Assembly: GCF_017589495.1 (NCBI RefSeq)
Contig: NC_063195.1
Coordinates: 30,610,193-30,674,192, forward strand
Direction: 5' to 3'
Source of the DNA: Alosa alosa
Taxonomy: Eukaryota; Chordata; Actinopteri; Clupeiformes; Clupeidae
DNA: 64,000 bases
Part shown: one piece after another, positions 19,813 through 31,160 of the stretch
How the letters are laid out: each line of letters begins with the position of its first letter
Position numbering within the stretch: the stretch's first letter is position 1
Made by a program: the position numbers and the translations under genes
Notes under the pieces: model-generated
Told to the model about the DNA's origin: nothing
The model's database searches: none
What the model saw: the letters and a program-made list of their open reading frames with translations, nothing else

Positions 19813-22800
19813 GATGATCACGACTGCTGTTTTGATTTAATGCCGTTTGATTCCTTTTTTTGTGACGAGTTATCAGCCGTATATGGAGGCAGGGGGAACG
19901 CTCGGGAAGACGAGTCCAAAAATTGTAGCGCGCTGTTCTGCTGCCTCCCTGCCTGCCCATCCTCTCCCTCCTCCCTGATGCTTTGATGTCTAAGCGCACG
20001 CGGGCCCGCGGGGGGAACGATCATCCATTTCAAATAGACGCCCACAGAGTCAAATATGGATCATGAGCTCTGGGTTCTCTGCGAGAGGTCGGTTGCGTAA
20101 GGGGCTGAGGAGGATGCCTGCGCTGGGTACGGTTATGGGCACGGCAGCAGAGCGGAGGGCTCCTGTGGTAGATTGGGCAAGCAGCTCCAGTGGAAGTGAA
20201 ACGGGCTCTGAAGGCGAACCACTTGACCACTCTCTAAACGTAAAACTAACTTTTTTTGTCGTTTTATAGTTGGACCTTATAATCTGGTTTTAATGCTCTG
20301 AGATTTTGTCTCAGTGACTTGAATGAAAATACTTATATTGGACACTCAAAACAGCATTTAATATTATTATGGGCCATGGTTCTACATTGTGAACATTTCA
20401 GCTGCCATAAAAGAAGGACAAATATGTAACAGAAAAAGTTAGTTTCAATTATAGCTATAATGTAGGCCTAGGCAGTGGAAGATCACACTTGTAAAGACTG
20501 AAATTTGATGGTGCTGTAACAACACACACAATTGAGGAACTTAAAGGAGAAATCCAGCTGATTTTTACATGGATCTTGATCACTAGAAGTCGCCGAGTAC
20601 TGTTGATAGGAAAAATAACGATCAAAATCGGTGCTACCGAACTGGAGTAGCCACAGATAATGGGCTGTACATTGAGCTACATTGGGCTACAGAAGTCTAC
20701 CCGTAATAGCTTTAAGTTGATTGAACACTCGAATATGTTGGAGAAATTACAGTGTCTCCACCAATTACTCTATGTTGAAAACTCACATCAAGTGCACTTT
20801 CCCTTTCATATTACGATAAACCATGAACAAGCAGTTTATCCATTGAAAGTAAACCTGTAATGGGGCAATTACATAAATTAGTGCAATTCAATCGTAATAC
20901 AATACTACACAATACAAGAGTAGAGCCATTTTGTCTCATCTTGTGAAATCCAAAGGCCTCTCAGCTATGCTGTGCACACCACCACTGGTGTGTTTTTTGA
21001 CATTAGTAAAGGATTGTTTTTGGTGTATTTTTCCATCCCATTTAAAGAAAATCATCTTGATCTGACATAGCATAGCAGGACATTTTCCTGTGTAGTAGCA
21101 CTGAACGTAACAAAAAAGAGTGTATTGTCATTGCTCTTGATGCAGGATGTATGAGCTGATGTAATTTGAAACTAGCCCACTGTCCAAAGCTTGGCTCATA
21201 ATTGCCGCAGCCGTTATCATGTGACCCTACAATCATCTTGTCTCTCAGACACTTTGCAGGAGACAATCTCAATTTAAAAGCCATGGTCCAATTAGTTAAG
21301 CTGACAGGGAAATTGAAACTGGCTAAGTAAGACAGTTAGCAGCTGTCCATACATGCAAAACAGATATGCTCCTTATCTGATGAGTAGCCCTCAAGCTATC
21401 TTTAGTTATGCTTTCTTCAGAAACCTTAAACCTTCAGGCTTAACCTTTTCTGAATAAGGAGGATATGAAAGAGCATTTTTTTTTGCCCACTGCGTGCTTA
21501 CTCAGCCGCAGGCTATGATTTAGTGATGTGGGAAGGGGAAAAAACTGCGCCGCAAGCGCTATTGACTCAGAGGGTGCAGGCTGGCTTTTATTTATTTATT
21601 TATTCAGAATAGCAAGGAATTGATTGGGGGTGGGGGTTGGGTTGAGTTGCTTGTTGTGTAATCTGTAGTCTGATACACTGTTGTGACCCCCTTTGCGAAA
21701 GCACTGTATCACCATTAATGGAAACCTACAGCGAGGGTGGGCTAATGAGGTCATCTTTTTGCACTTTTTGTACTCTGGTTCTTTTTACTCTTTCGGTGCG
21801 GCGTTTGCGTAGCCTCGGACCGCATTTCGGACCGAAAACGAATTACCAGAGTGCTGACTCAGAATCACCTCTGAGGAATAATTGAATGAAAATGTCACTT
21901 CTTTTTAATTTGCTGCTTTACACTCGATTTGTCACATTATTTCCCTTGATGAAGTACATGAGGAGTTAAGGGAGGGAGGCAGTCATGTGTGTGAGCTGCT
22001 GCACACAGCTGGCATTGCAACTGACAAAGAGACACTGTTTTTTTTATGTTTGTTTGTTTTGTTTTTTATGTTTGTTTGTTTGTTTCCCTTCGCACTGTAC
22101 AAACTTTTTGTAGAGAAGCCAGCATGCATGATCCAGAGTGGATCACGTCCTCAGATGCGGGGGGGGGGGTTGACACTTCTTTTCCCCCTGGAGCCATGCC
22201 AGAGCCTATGTGCCAGTTTATGTTTGATTTTGCTCCTGTTTTTTTTTGTCCTTTTTTTAGCTAGGCTAACAAGGGACGAGTGTAAGCGTGCGGCGTCTCG
22301 GAACCTCAGCCGTTTGCGTGAGCCATTGTCCCTCACAATGTCTTGAAAGGGAACTGATGATGCTTGCATGCCTCATCGTCAGACAAGACATTAAAGCAAA
22401 TAGAAGCCACCATTAAGGGGGAACGGCTGAAAGCAAACTCAACTCACACGACGCAAGTCTTTAATTAGTCCTTTGTTGCCATGGGGACAGAACTATTTTC
22501 GAGAAGGTAGCATAGGTAGCGTGCGACGGCGCTGACTGGAGAGGAAATTGGATTTGACCGGGGCTGTGTTTGTGTGATTGACAGACAGACGGACTGACCG
22601 TCAGACTAATTGTCCAGAGCCTGGCTAATTGCAAGTGGCGTCAGTGCCGGGGGGCTGCAGCGGGCATCATCTGGTTGTGGGGCTTGTGTTCAGTTCGTCA
22701 CAAGCTGCTTGAAATGGGAATCGCAGCTCACCAGCGGCTCGTTGTCTCTGGCCTCGGTTGTCCAGACCACACGTCTCTCTCTCTGCCAAAACTCACAAGC

Positions 22801-22962
22801 ACACACTCGTCATTGTTGCGATGAGTAAATCATTTTGAAGTGGTGAATGTCACTGGTGGGAGGTGTTTGTTCTGCAGCTCCACTTGTGTGTCGCAGTAAA
22901 ACAAACATGGAGGCCATGGGGTATGTGGTAAACGCTAGTCAGCAGCGCACCACCATGGCTAG

Positions 22963-23112
22963 CGAGTGAGTGAGTGAGTGAGTGAGCAAGTGAGTGAGCA
23001 ACAGACAGTGAGTGAGTGAGTGAGCAACAGACAGAGTGAGTGAGTGAGTGAGCAACAGACAATGAGTGAGTGAGTTAGTGAGTGAGTGAGCGAGCAAGTG
23101 AGTGAGCAAGTG
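22963..23112. repeat. GAGT tetranucleotide array with CAACAGACA interruptions
   Basis: Repeated GTGAGTGAGTGA runs are interrupted by GCAACAGACAGA or GCAAGTGAGTGA modules, giving an irregular higher-order unit of about 35-40 bp. Confidence 0.95.
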
Positions 23113-23366
23113 GCCACTTGCAGACATAGGCTATGCCCTGTTGACAGCTAATCCTTTGGGCGGGTTCAGGTTTCCTAGTTTATGTTGTCCGCCGTTTCTC
23201 CTAGAGTGCTGAGAGAGAGTGCAGCAGGAGCGGCCAGAGGATTACGGTTGTCATGGAGGCGCGGGGGTTTATAGCGGCATATATACCGACAGGCGGGGGT
23301 AATGTCACCAGCACTGCTGACGACTGCTGCTTCCAGAGCTCCACGGGCTGCCTGTGCTCGGTGCTA

Positions 23367-23654
23367 CAGAGCTCTGCACGGCCTATGCCCTCCACGCAAC
23401 CACCCTCTCACCCACAGAGCTCGGCACGGCCTATGCCCTCCACACAACCACCCTCTCACCCACAGAGCTCGGCACGGCCTATGCCCTCCATGCACCCACC
23501 CTCTCACCCACAGAGCTCAGCACGGCCTATGCCCTCCACGCAACCACCCTCTCACCCACAGAGCTCGGCACGGCCTATGCCCTCCACACAACCACCCTCT
23601 CACCCACAGAGCTCTGCACGGCCTATGCCTTCCACGCACCCACCCTCTCACCCA
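23367..23654. repeat. 48-bp minisatellite, six units
   Basis: Units start at 23367 and every 48 bases (23415, 23463, ...), each beginning CAGAGCTC(T/G)GCACGG and continuing through CCTATGCCCTCCACRCAACC. As 48 is a multiple of three, three plus-strand frames stay open. One reads a 16-residue repeat (SSARPMPSTQPPSHPQ). There is no conserved start, splice context or domain, so these are not called genes. Confidence 0.95.
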
Positions 23655-23699
23655 CAGAGCTCAGGGTTTTTGTATGTCAGAGTGTTTATAGGCTACATA

Positions 23700-23814
23700 T
23701 TATGTGTGCGTGTCCATCCTTTGTTTATGTCAGGCTTCTGTATGTTTGTGTGTTTGTTTGTGTGTCTGTGTGCGTGTGTCTGTGTGTGTGTGTCTGTCTG
23801 TTTGCTTTGCTTTG

Positions 23815-23862
<48 letters not shown>
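23700..23862. repeat. GT-rich microsatellite
   Basis: Interrupted GT/TGTTTG sequence leads into a pure (GT)n tract at about 23816-23861. Confidence 0.9.
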
Positions 23863-24750
23863 AAAGTGAAGCCATGTGCTTAAGCAGGGCTCATAAGTAA
23901 CCTTAGTTTGGCCACAGGGGCGTCCCATCCTGCCAAGCATCACATGAAGTGTGACACTGAGCGAGTTACCCCCCCCCCCACACCCTCCTCCACGCCCCCC
24001 ACACCTCCTCCACGCCATCCCACCCCCACCCTCCACGCCCCCACACACCCTGCGTAGAGTCGGCCCCGCCAGCCAGGCCCTCTCAGTGGGATTTTACAGC
24101 CTCGGAAACACAAACACAGGCAGATGTTCAGATGGAGGTCCTTCTTTAACAGGGCTCTCATTCTCCTTTATTTTACAAGGAGGGATGCTCTTAGCGCAAA
24201 TTAAAGTCACGCTCACTTCAGCATGGCGGCTCTCGCTCACGCTCGCTCACCCTGAAATCTTTTTTAATTGGTGGTCACAGGCAGCAGCGTCGGTGGAGTC
24301 GAGTGCAGCAACACAGCTCTCATTGTGTCTCCCAGCTGAAAATCTCCACACAGCCAGCAGTTCAGCTCTTGGAATTGGAATCTCAGAATTGTTTTAGACA
24401 TGATTATCACTGACTCTGTGTGTGTGTGTGAGTGTGAGTGTGAGAGAGAGAGAGAAAGATACACACTGTGTATTGGTTCCTGGTATTTTGATAGTAACAC
24501 TATAGACTCGTGACTGTGCAGGAAGACTAGATGTTTCTGTGTGTGCTCACTATAGATGAATGTTTGTCATAAGCATAAGGGACAGTTTGTGTGAAATGGA
24601 GGAAAGTATGAAATTGAGTTGTCTTTGAAGTTGCCTTGAACACATTTGCAACTTTAGTGAAGATGGTAGCTTTTTGTGAAGAGAGTCTCAAAAGTCACAA
24701 AGGTCTCTGACTGTACGCTTTCACTCTTTACCTCATTGTGTAATATTAGT

Positions 24751-24762
24751 CTATTGATCGAT

Positions 24763-24819
<57 letters not shown>

Positions 24820-24820
24820 A
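24751..24820. repeat. (TTGA)n microsatellite
   Basis: Tandem ATTG tetranucleotides follow two ATCG variants at the 5' edge. Confidence 0.95.
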
Positions 24821-25092
24821 ATACAGTGTATAGATTAGAATAGATAAGTCTATCTCGCACTGTAATGCTCCAACACTGTGTAGAGTCCATGAACTGACTT
24901 CACGTTCTTACTGCTCTCTTGTGGTCAGATGTAGTCTTGTGATCTTCTCTTCTCTGCAGATGTCAGCTGGTCTCTTGTCATCTGGGCCACATGCAGCCTC
25001 CTACTCAGGCCTGGGATTAGACAGCGTGGGGCTTTAATTATGATCACATCTGGCCTTTGTCCAGCTTCTACTCTTTCCATCCCTACACACAG

Positions 25093-25095
<3 letters not shown>

Positions 25096-25147
<52 letters not shown>

Positions 25148-25162
25148 TGAGTGAGTGAGTGA

Positions 25163-25205
<43 letters not shown>

Positions 25206-25214
25206 TGTGAGTGT

Positions 25215-25286
<72 letters not shown>
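25096..25286. repeat. compound GT/GA microsatellite abutting hAT copy 1
   Basis: The order is (GT)n, GTGA repeats, (GA)n, GTGAGTGTCTCTG, then (GT)n. The right flank of the adjacent hAT copy (27120 onward) has the same order of GTGTGAGAGAG and TCTCTGTGTG. The transposon therefore appears to have landed inside this microsatellite. Confidence 0.9.
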
Positions 25287-25288
<2 letters not shown>

Positions 25289-27119
25289 ACTGGTGCGACC
25301 AGCTATTCGAGAGAGGAAAAAGTGTCCGCATTGAAACTACCTTTGGTTCAATAACAGACACATATTTAGCCAATATCGTGGTTTAAACAAATCACAGATA
25401 GTGAAGGGCGGGACCTCCCCTCTGATTGGCCGTGGCCCAGTGCCTGTGTGTAAATTTGAAAATGCGTGTGCTGCAGAAAGGGCTGAGGTCAGAGACCCGT
25501 CAGATAAACAGAGTGGATGTAGTTGCATTACAGTGTGGTCACATACAGTAGGCCGAGATTAATGTACCCTTCCCCACTGCCTTTTCGGGCGCTGGCAGCA
25601 GCAAACCGTCAGACGAGACCGAGATGATGATCAAGTTTATCGTTTTTCCTACGATAGGCCCTAGTGAAACTTCCCTTCACTAAGTTCAGTCGGAAATAAT
25701 TATTCACCAGAAAAATTGTTTGAACGTAAACCCAATCGTGAGCCTACAGGAATGCCACTTATCACTTGCAAATTTTTAGGAGTCATTGCAGATGAAAGAC
25801 GCCTTAAAATTGCAAACAATGCACACAAGGCCTTCGCTGACCACAGAGATACAGATATCGCCCGAAAGGAGTCGTCATTGACCGCAGTTACATGCACGGT
25901 AACCGGTGTTCAACAGCAATCTCATGAGTTGTGTAAACTCATTCTGATGGCATCAATCAATTTAATCCGGGTATTTGAAGCAAACCGTATATCGCTGCTA
26001 CATTTAAAGGAACCGTATGTAAGAAATGTATTTTAAATTAATCATAAAATGGCCCTGATATGTCACTAGACATTAAGAAATCATGTTCATTTCAAATACT
26101 TATATCACTGATAGCAGTAGTCCTGCCAGGATATTGTCATTTAAAAAGTGAAGTTGCAGCCCTCAACTGATGTTGATGTTGTGTTTTGTCATGTCATGTT
26201 GTGTTTTGGCCTGATGCGCCACCCTCCACCTATCTACTAATCACAAAGTCAGTAGTGTTTCAGCATTCCGGGTTGGCAACCTCGAGTCAGGGGGGAGGGG
26301 GAGGGGATACAACGCTCTACAGTAATTTGAAAGTGATTGCAGTACCAGTTTTGGCCACAGTCTTACTTATGGTTCCTTTAAAGCCCAAATATTCCCTGCA
26401 TGTATAACTGTGGTCATTGTGTAGGCTACGGTGAATTGAATGGACACATTTAGATCGAGCATGGCAAGTCATTACAATAGCCTATAATAATAGGCCTACC
26501 ATTTCGTTACTGCATTAACCATAGTTAATGCAACCATAGTTAATGCAGTACCATAGATGTTCTTATTGAAAATTTAAAAATACTAAAATTAAAAAGTAAA
26601 TTGCATTTGGGACTGTCAAATGATTATTGCAATCATAATTGCAAAATCACATAAAAATCCCCCAGGCTACTTGGAACATCTCTTTAAATTGTGCTCAAAT
26701 ACATTTCTATGGAAGATGCTAGCATGGCGAGCTGGTTTAGCCAAGGCCTAAAGATCATGAAGAATAGTATGTAAGACATTGAGCCATGAGATGTGCAGTT
26801 TGAAGCCCTTAAAAGACGTGCACTGTTAATTTACTCACTGTTATTTATACTTAATTCATCTTGAAATGTTTTAAGTTTAAATTTCAGCTCAGTGAAGCAC
26901 ATAAAGCACCAACACTTCATTAAGTTACTTTTCTTGTAGAATTGTAAATCATAAGTCATAGGACAACCTATATATTAAGGGAAAAAAAGTGAACCTGCTG
27001 CGGTGTTAAATGCAATGTGGTTGAAAATTTGGGTGCACCTAACTTTTGTGCTGGTGCACCTAAGAAAAAAAGTTAGGCGCACCAGTGCAACCAGTGCAAA
27101 AAGTTAGTCTGGAGCCCTG
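25287..27119. mobile_element. hAT family B, copy 1 (left end missing)
   Basis: It aligns with copies at 39712-42718 and 46153-47612. It lacks about the first 60 bp seen in those copies (CAGGGCTCCAGAG... to the GGTCGCATATGCGACC palindrome) and starts directly after the GT tract with GCACTGGTGCGACC. The right end GTTAGTCTGGAGCCCTG is intact at 27119. It carries the TTAA MITE at 26008-26377. Small local duplications, for example CATAGTTAATGCA near 26520-26550, are specific to this copy. It has no intact transposase. Confidence 0.88.
26008..26377. mobile_element. TTAA MITE inside hAT copy 1
   Basis: Inverted termini AGGAACCGTATGTAAG and CTTACTTATGGTTCCT are flanked by TTAA at 26004-26007 and 26378-26381. 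The same element occupies the same site in hAT copy 2. hAT copy 3 has a single TTAA (46913-46916) at this position, which is the empty site. This shows a clean TTAA-duplicating insertion of piggyBac type. It is 370 bp and non-coding. Confidence 0.93.
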
Positions 27120-27120
27120 G

Positions 27121-27464
27121 TGTGTGAGAGAGAGTCTCTGTGTGTGTGTGTGTGTCTCCGTGTGTGTGTGTGTGTCTCCGTATGTGTCTCCGTGTGTGGG
27201 TGTCTGTGTGTGTGTCATTTCTGTATGCTCTCCTTTAATTTGATGGCCTCTCTTTTTTTTTCGTTTTCATTACTATGTTGGCCAGTGACAGACCTCCGTC
27301 AGCGGTTTCTCAGCGCCTTTACCGGCACCTTTGTTTAGGCTGTGCACTATTTTATCTCCTCTTACGCAACAGCCCAAAGACGGCCCACTGGCTGGCTCAG
27401 CACAACGCCAAGTGTCCATTTCAGAACATCAGCTCTTTGTACGTGTTTGCTGTGCTGACCAGCA
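27121..27464. repeat. 344-bp segment duplicated at 41546-41889
   Basis: This is the DNA immediately right of hAT copy 1. It is identical by eye, including the lengths of two (GT)n tracts and a T9 run, to 41546-41889 within hAT copy 2. It contains no recognised gene. A 63-codon frame beginning MLASDRPPSAVSQRLYRHL is shared only because the DNA is shared. Confidence 0.95.
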
Positions 27465-27925
27465 TGTCCAGCAGTATGTAGTTGGAATACAGGGGTGTGT
27501 CTGATGGCCTGTGGTCAGTTGTTCACACGGTCCCCTCATTATTCATAAGCAGAGAATCGGTTCCCCTCATATGGTTATATCTAGAGAACGGTTCTCCACA
27601 TTCTGCAGTCAGAAACAGAGCACTTGTTCCCCTTTCCTTGACTTAAAATGAGTGTGTTTGCCCTCTTGAGATTAAAAACAGATCAGTTCCTCTTCCTTTA
27701 ATCAGAAGCAGATAACCTGTTCCCCCTCCCTAAACATCCCACCGGCAAGCAAGGTGTGGTCAGTGTGCCAAGAGTGATGTTGATGCAGAGTTGTGTGACG
27801 CAGAGGAAGTGAGGGGGGGTGTCAGACCAGAGCTGATAATTGGACCGAGATGGAAGAGCCCGGGCCCAGCTCCAGTGACCTCGAGGAAAAGGAATGCTTG
27901 GGTTCCTAATTAAGCAGAGCTGTGC

Positions 27926-28010
27926 TCTCCCCTCTCTCTCTCTCTCTCTCTCTCTCTTCCTGTCTCTCCTTCTCTCTCTCTCTTCCTGTCTCTCCTTCTC
28001 TCTCTCTCTT

Positions 28011-28052
<42 letters not shown>

Positions 28053-28126
28053 CTCTCTCTTCCTATCTCTCTCCCTCTCTCTCTCCCTCTCCCCCTCTCT
28101 CCCCTCTCTCTCCCTCTCTCTCTCCC

Positions 28127-28198
<72 letters not shown>

Positions 28199-28203
28199 TC
28201 TCC
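27926..28203. repeat. long (CT)n polypyrimidine tract
   Basis: About 280 bases are nearly pure C and T on the plus strand, with TTCCTGT, CCCTCTC and TTCC variants near the left and a pure (CT)n right part. Tracts of this kind can form triplex (H-) DNA. The long open frames rich in S, L, R and E are artefacts. Confidence 0.97.
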
Positions 28204-28732
28204 ACACACATGTCCCCCCAGCTTCCTCTCCACTGCAGAGGATGACGCCATCATTCTTGAAGTTCTTCCAGCAGTCAATGGGATGTCGTTTTTCTTTTCA
28301 GCAGGCTTTGGAGGGGCTCTGAAGGGTTTGTCGATCAGGGCGGAACTGTAATTTCCCAGGACTGTTCTAGCCAGGTAGCCAAGACTTTCAGGTGTTACAC
28401 CAGGGAAAGTTCAGACCACAGGCTTCATGTATGTTTCCTGTATTTTTTTTCTCCTTATTTTCCGAGACTGTTGTGTGTTTCCCTTCAGCTTTGGACGAGG
28501 GGGTTTATATTTTGCTAAGAGGCTTAAAGGATGTGATTGGCGTTAGAGAGAATTCCATTCCTTGGGATGCCGGCGCTGCTGATTTGCGTCAGAGCCCATG
28601 GCCAGCTGTTGCTTAAACTGCAGTCCAAGTCTTTTGGCAGTGACTACCTGACCTTACGCTATTCATCAACAAGACACACACACTGTCACACTGTCCACAT
28701 CTGCAAGAACTGTGTCTGTGTCTCTGTGTGTG

Positions 28733-28763
<31 letters not shown>

Positions 28764-29200
28764 GTCTGTGGAACATCACAATTTGGCTCAGCAGTCTGTT
28801 ATTAAAATTGTATAGCAGCCTTTTAGCATCCCAACTGCACCCCTGAGTAATGTTTTGGCATGAAGTGCTTGCTGGACCAACACACTGCGTGGATGGCGAG
28901 GTGAGAATGGCCTAGCGGGCTACTGGACCCTTGCCTGGCTCACTTAACTTCCCAAGAACTTGACACCATGCTCTACTTGTGCGTAACACACACTCACACA
29001 CACACACACCCAGAATAGAGCTTAATGTTTTCATTGTGTTAATGACTGGTTTTGTGCACCTGTTAAAGCTCAGGTGTTGACATCCTTGTTTGTCGTTGTC
29101 GTCACAGGTCTGAGGTTTGTCTTTTAAATCGGTGTTGTATGTAGCAGTGTGAAATTTTGTTAGCCTCTGGAGGAAATTGTTTCAGCACTGTGTTCTGTCT

Positions 29201-29247
<47 letters not shown>

Positions 29248-29393
29248 TGAGGCTCTTGTAGTGCTTGTGTTCCTAAGCAGTGTTTCTCCTGGTCTCTGCT
29301 CGAGCCATCATTCTAGGAAACTTTCCATGTTGCTGCTGCTGCTGCGTCTGCACTCTGTGTTGTGTTGCCTCCAGGCCTCATATTTCACTCTGA

Positions 29394-29449
<56 letters not shown>

Positions 29450-29587
29450 CACAGTCCCCCTTAACCGTTTACCCTTCAGCAGCAAAGTCATAGACTGGCT
29501 CTCTGTAGACAACCCATTGTGGATTGTTTGAATGCAGTCATGTCAGTAGAATTAGACAGCAGGGAAGGACTTTACCTTAAATGTGTA

Positions 29588-29625
<38 letters not shown>

Positions 29626-30859
29626 ATCTTTATCTCACAAGCTCTGTGTATCCGAGATGTTTTACTTCTGCAAAACAGATTACTGGATGTTGTAGATGAG
29701 GATGGCCAAGTGATATTATTATTAACAGAAAGTGTGAGAGTGACATGCAGAACAGCTCACCACAAACTGCAAAAATCACCAGGCCATAAGATACACTGTA
29801 TTATGAGGTTTACCATTGTGTAGCATCATCTAAAATTCTTGCAGACCTCAGGATTACCTGGAGTGGAGCGGAATGGAGTTGACAGATGTTCCATTTACTC
29901 AGCATAGTTAACAACACGACTGATGGGCCTCAGCATTTTGTGGCAGGAGGAAGACTAGTATACATACACCACTATGTTTTTGAACTTCAGATCTACAAAC
30001 ATGAACTTCCCAAGGTTGTCTTTGAAGCAACTCTTAATCCAAAGCTAGCATGAAAGGCACAAGTACAGTAACAAAGACATCAAAATAATTCTGTTAGCAA
30101 TAGTAAATAACCATGTATAATTTGTTTTGCTATTTTAGGTCATATTTTTGGAGACCTAATTAATCAATAAGCATCAGTATTAATTAACTTAATTAATCAA
30201 TAAGCATCAGTATTTTATATGATGAGAATATGTGAACCTTCAAGTAAAAGGAATCGCAGGCAGAACAGAGCAATGTCCTCCCAAGAGTTTGGAACGTAGC
30301 CCAACAAAAGCAACTGGACAGTACACACTCTGACCTTTTCAAGCTTAGAAAACACTGTCCTGACTCAAGTCTTCAGATACACTCCCTTAAAGCATAGAAA
30401 ACACTGTCCTGGCTCAAGCCTTCAGAAATACATGTACTCCCTTAAAGCTTAAAGGTACATCCTGCTATTCACTTTCAATTTTAAGAAATGTTGTTGATAT
30501 TTGTGCTCTTTAGCCAATCAAATCACAACTCTCCCTTCCATTCTCCCGATGCTCCATGTTGGTGGGCTGGTATTGCGTATGGATCAGTAGGAACCACTTC
30601 CATTTGTTTCCCATTCATAGAGCTGGGACTGTGTTCAGACACACTGAACGCACTGCTCGAGGACTGTGAAGAAGAGCGGTTTGAAGAATTTGACAAAAGG
30701 TATATGGGATTAGAATAGACTGGACTGGACTGGACCTGCAATGTGTGCATTGAAAACTTGGTGCTGGAAGCATGTTAGAAAGGAAGTTGAGCTTCATGTC
30801 CTTCCTGCTGCAGACAAATGAAGTCGGTAACTTAATAGAATAGAAAGGCTGTGCTGTCT

Positions 30860-31160
30860 GCCAAAAGAATGTGACTGCATATCATATGCAAACCTTTCCT
30901 TTTGCATATCAATCCCCTCAGGGTCTCGCCATTATTGTGATTATCATCAATCAGTCTTTATGCCTCACTGCGTTATAAAGAGGCCTTTTTTTTGTCTGAG
31001 CGGGGGAAAAAAAAAAAAAAAACGTTAAGTGGGGGGAAATGAGCTCTAGGCTCGGCGTAAAGAACACACAAAAGGGCATCAACGCAGATACGCATCACAC
31101 AAGATGTGCTCCTTTAATGCTCCTCTTCATTGAGCTTTATGGTGGGCAGTAAAGGCCTGA
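30860..31160 (+). promoter_or_regulatory. candidate intronic enhancer with inverted octamer sites
   Basis: ATATGCAAA at 30884-30892 and TTTGCATAT at 30901-30909 form a perfect 9-bp inverted repeat with an 8-bp spacer. Each arm is close to the POU octamer ATGCAAAT. Downstream, about 30938-30955 holds ATTATCATCAATCA, whose reverse contains TGATTGAT, a PBX-type site. The block has little simple repeat. Function is inferred from motif clustering only. Confidence 0.3.

Larger units (their letters stand above)
19813..25095 (+). other. intron 1 stretch; minisatellites and possible conserved block
   Basis: A block opening TTAAAGGAGAAATCCAGC at about 20544 looks like the end of another interspersed repeat (TTAA followed by AGG), but its other end was not found. 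The (GAGT)n array at 22963-23112, the 48-bp array at 23367-23654 and the (TTGA)n run are listed separately. The region 22370-22500 has TTTAATTAGTCCTTTGTTGCC with an RFX-like half-site and may be conserved. No gene was recognised. Confidence 0.45.

Noticed and set aside
25716..26036. Frame in hAT copy 1 (KLILMASINLIR region) as a transposase remnant
   Set aside because: Parts are shared among the three copies, but frames are broken differently in each and no transposase motif is seen. The elements are treated as non-autonomous.
27698..28322. Frames of 107-169 codons rich in Ser/Leu or Arg/Glu
   Set aside because: Direct translation of the (CT)n tract.
30488..30718. 76-codon plus-strand frame ending in an acidic stretch
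   Set aside because: Starts in a block that looks like an interspersed repeat (TTAAAGGTACATCC). No domain or splice support.
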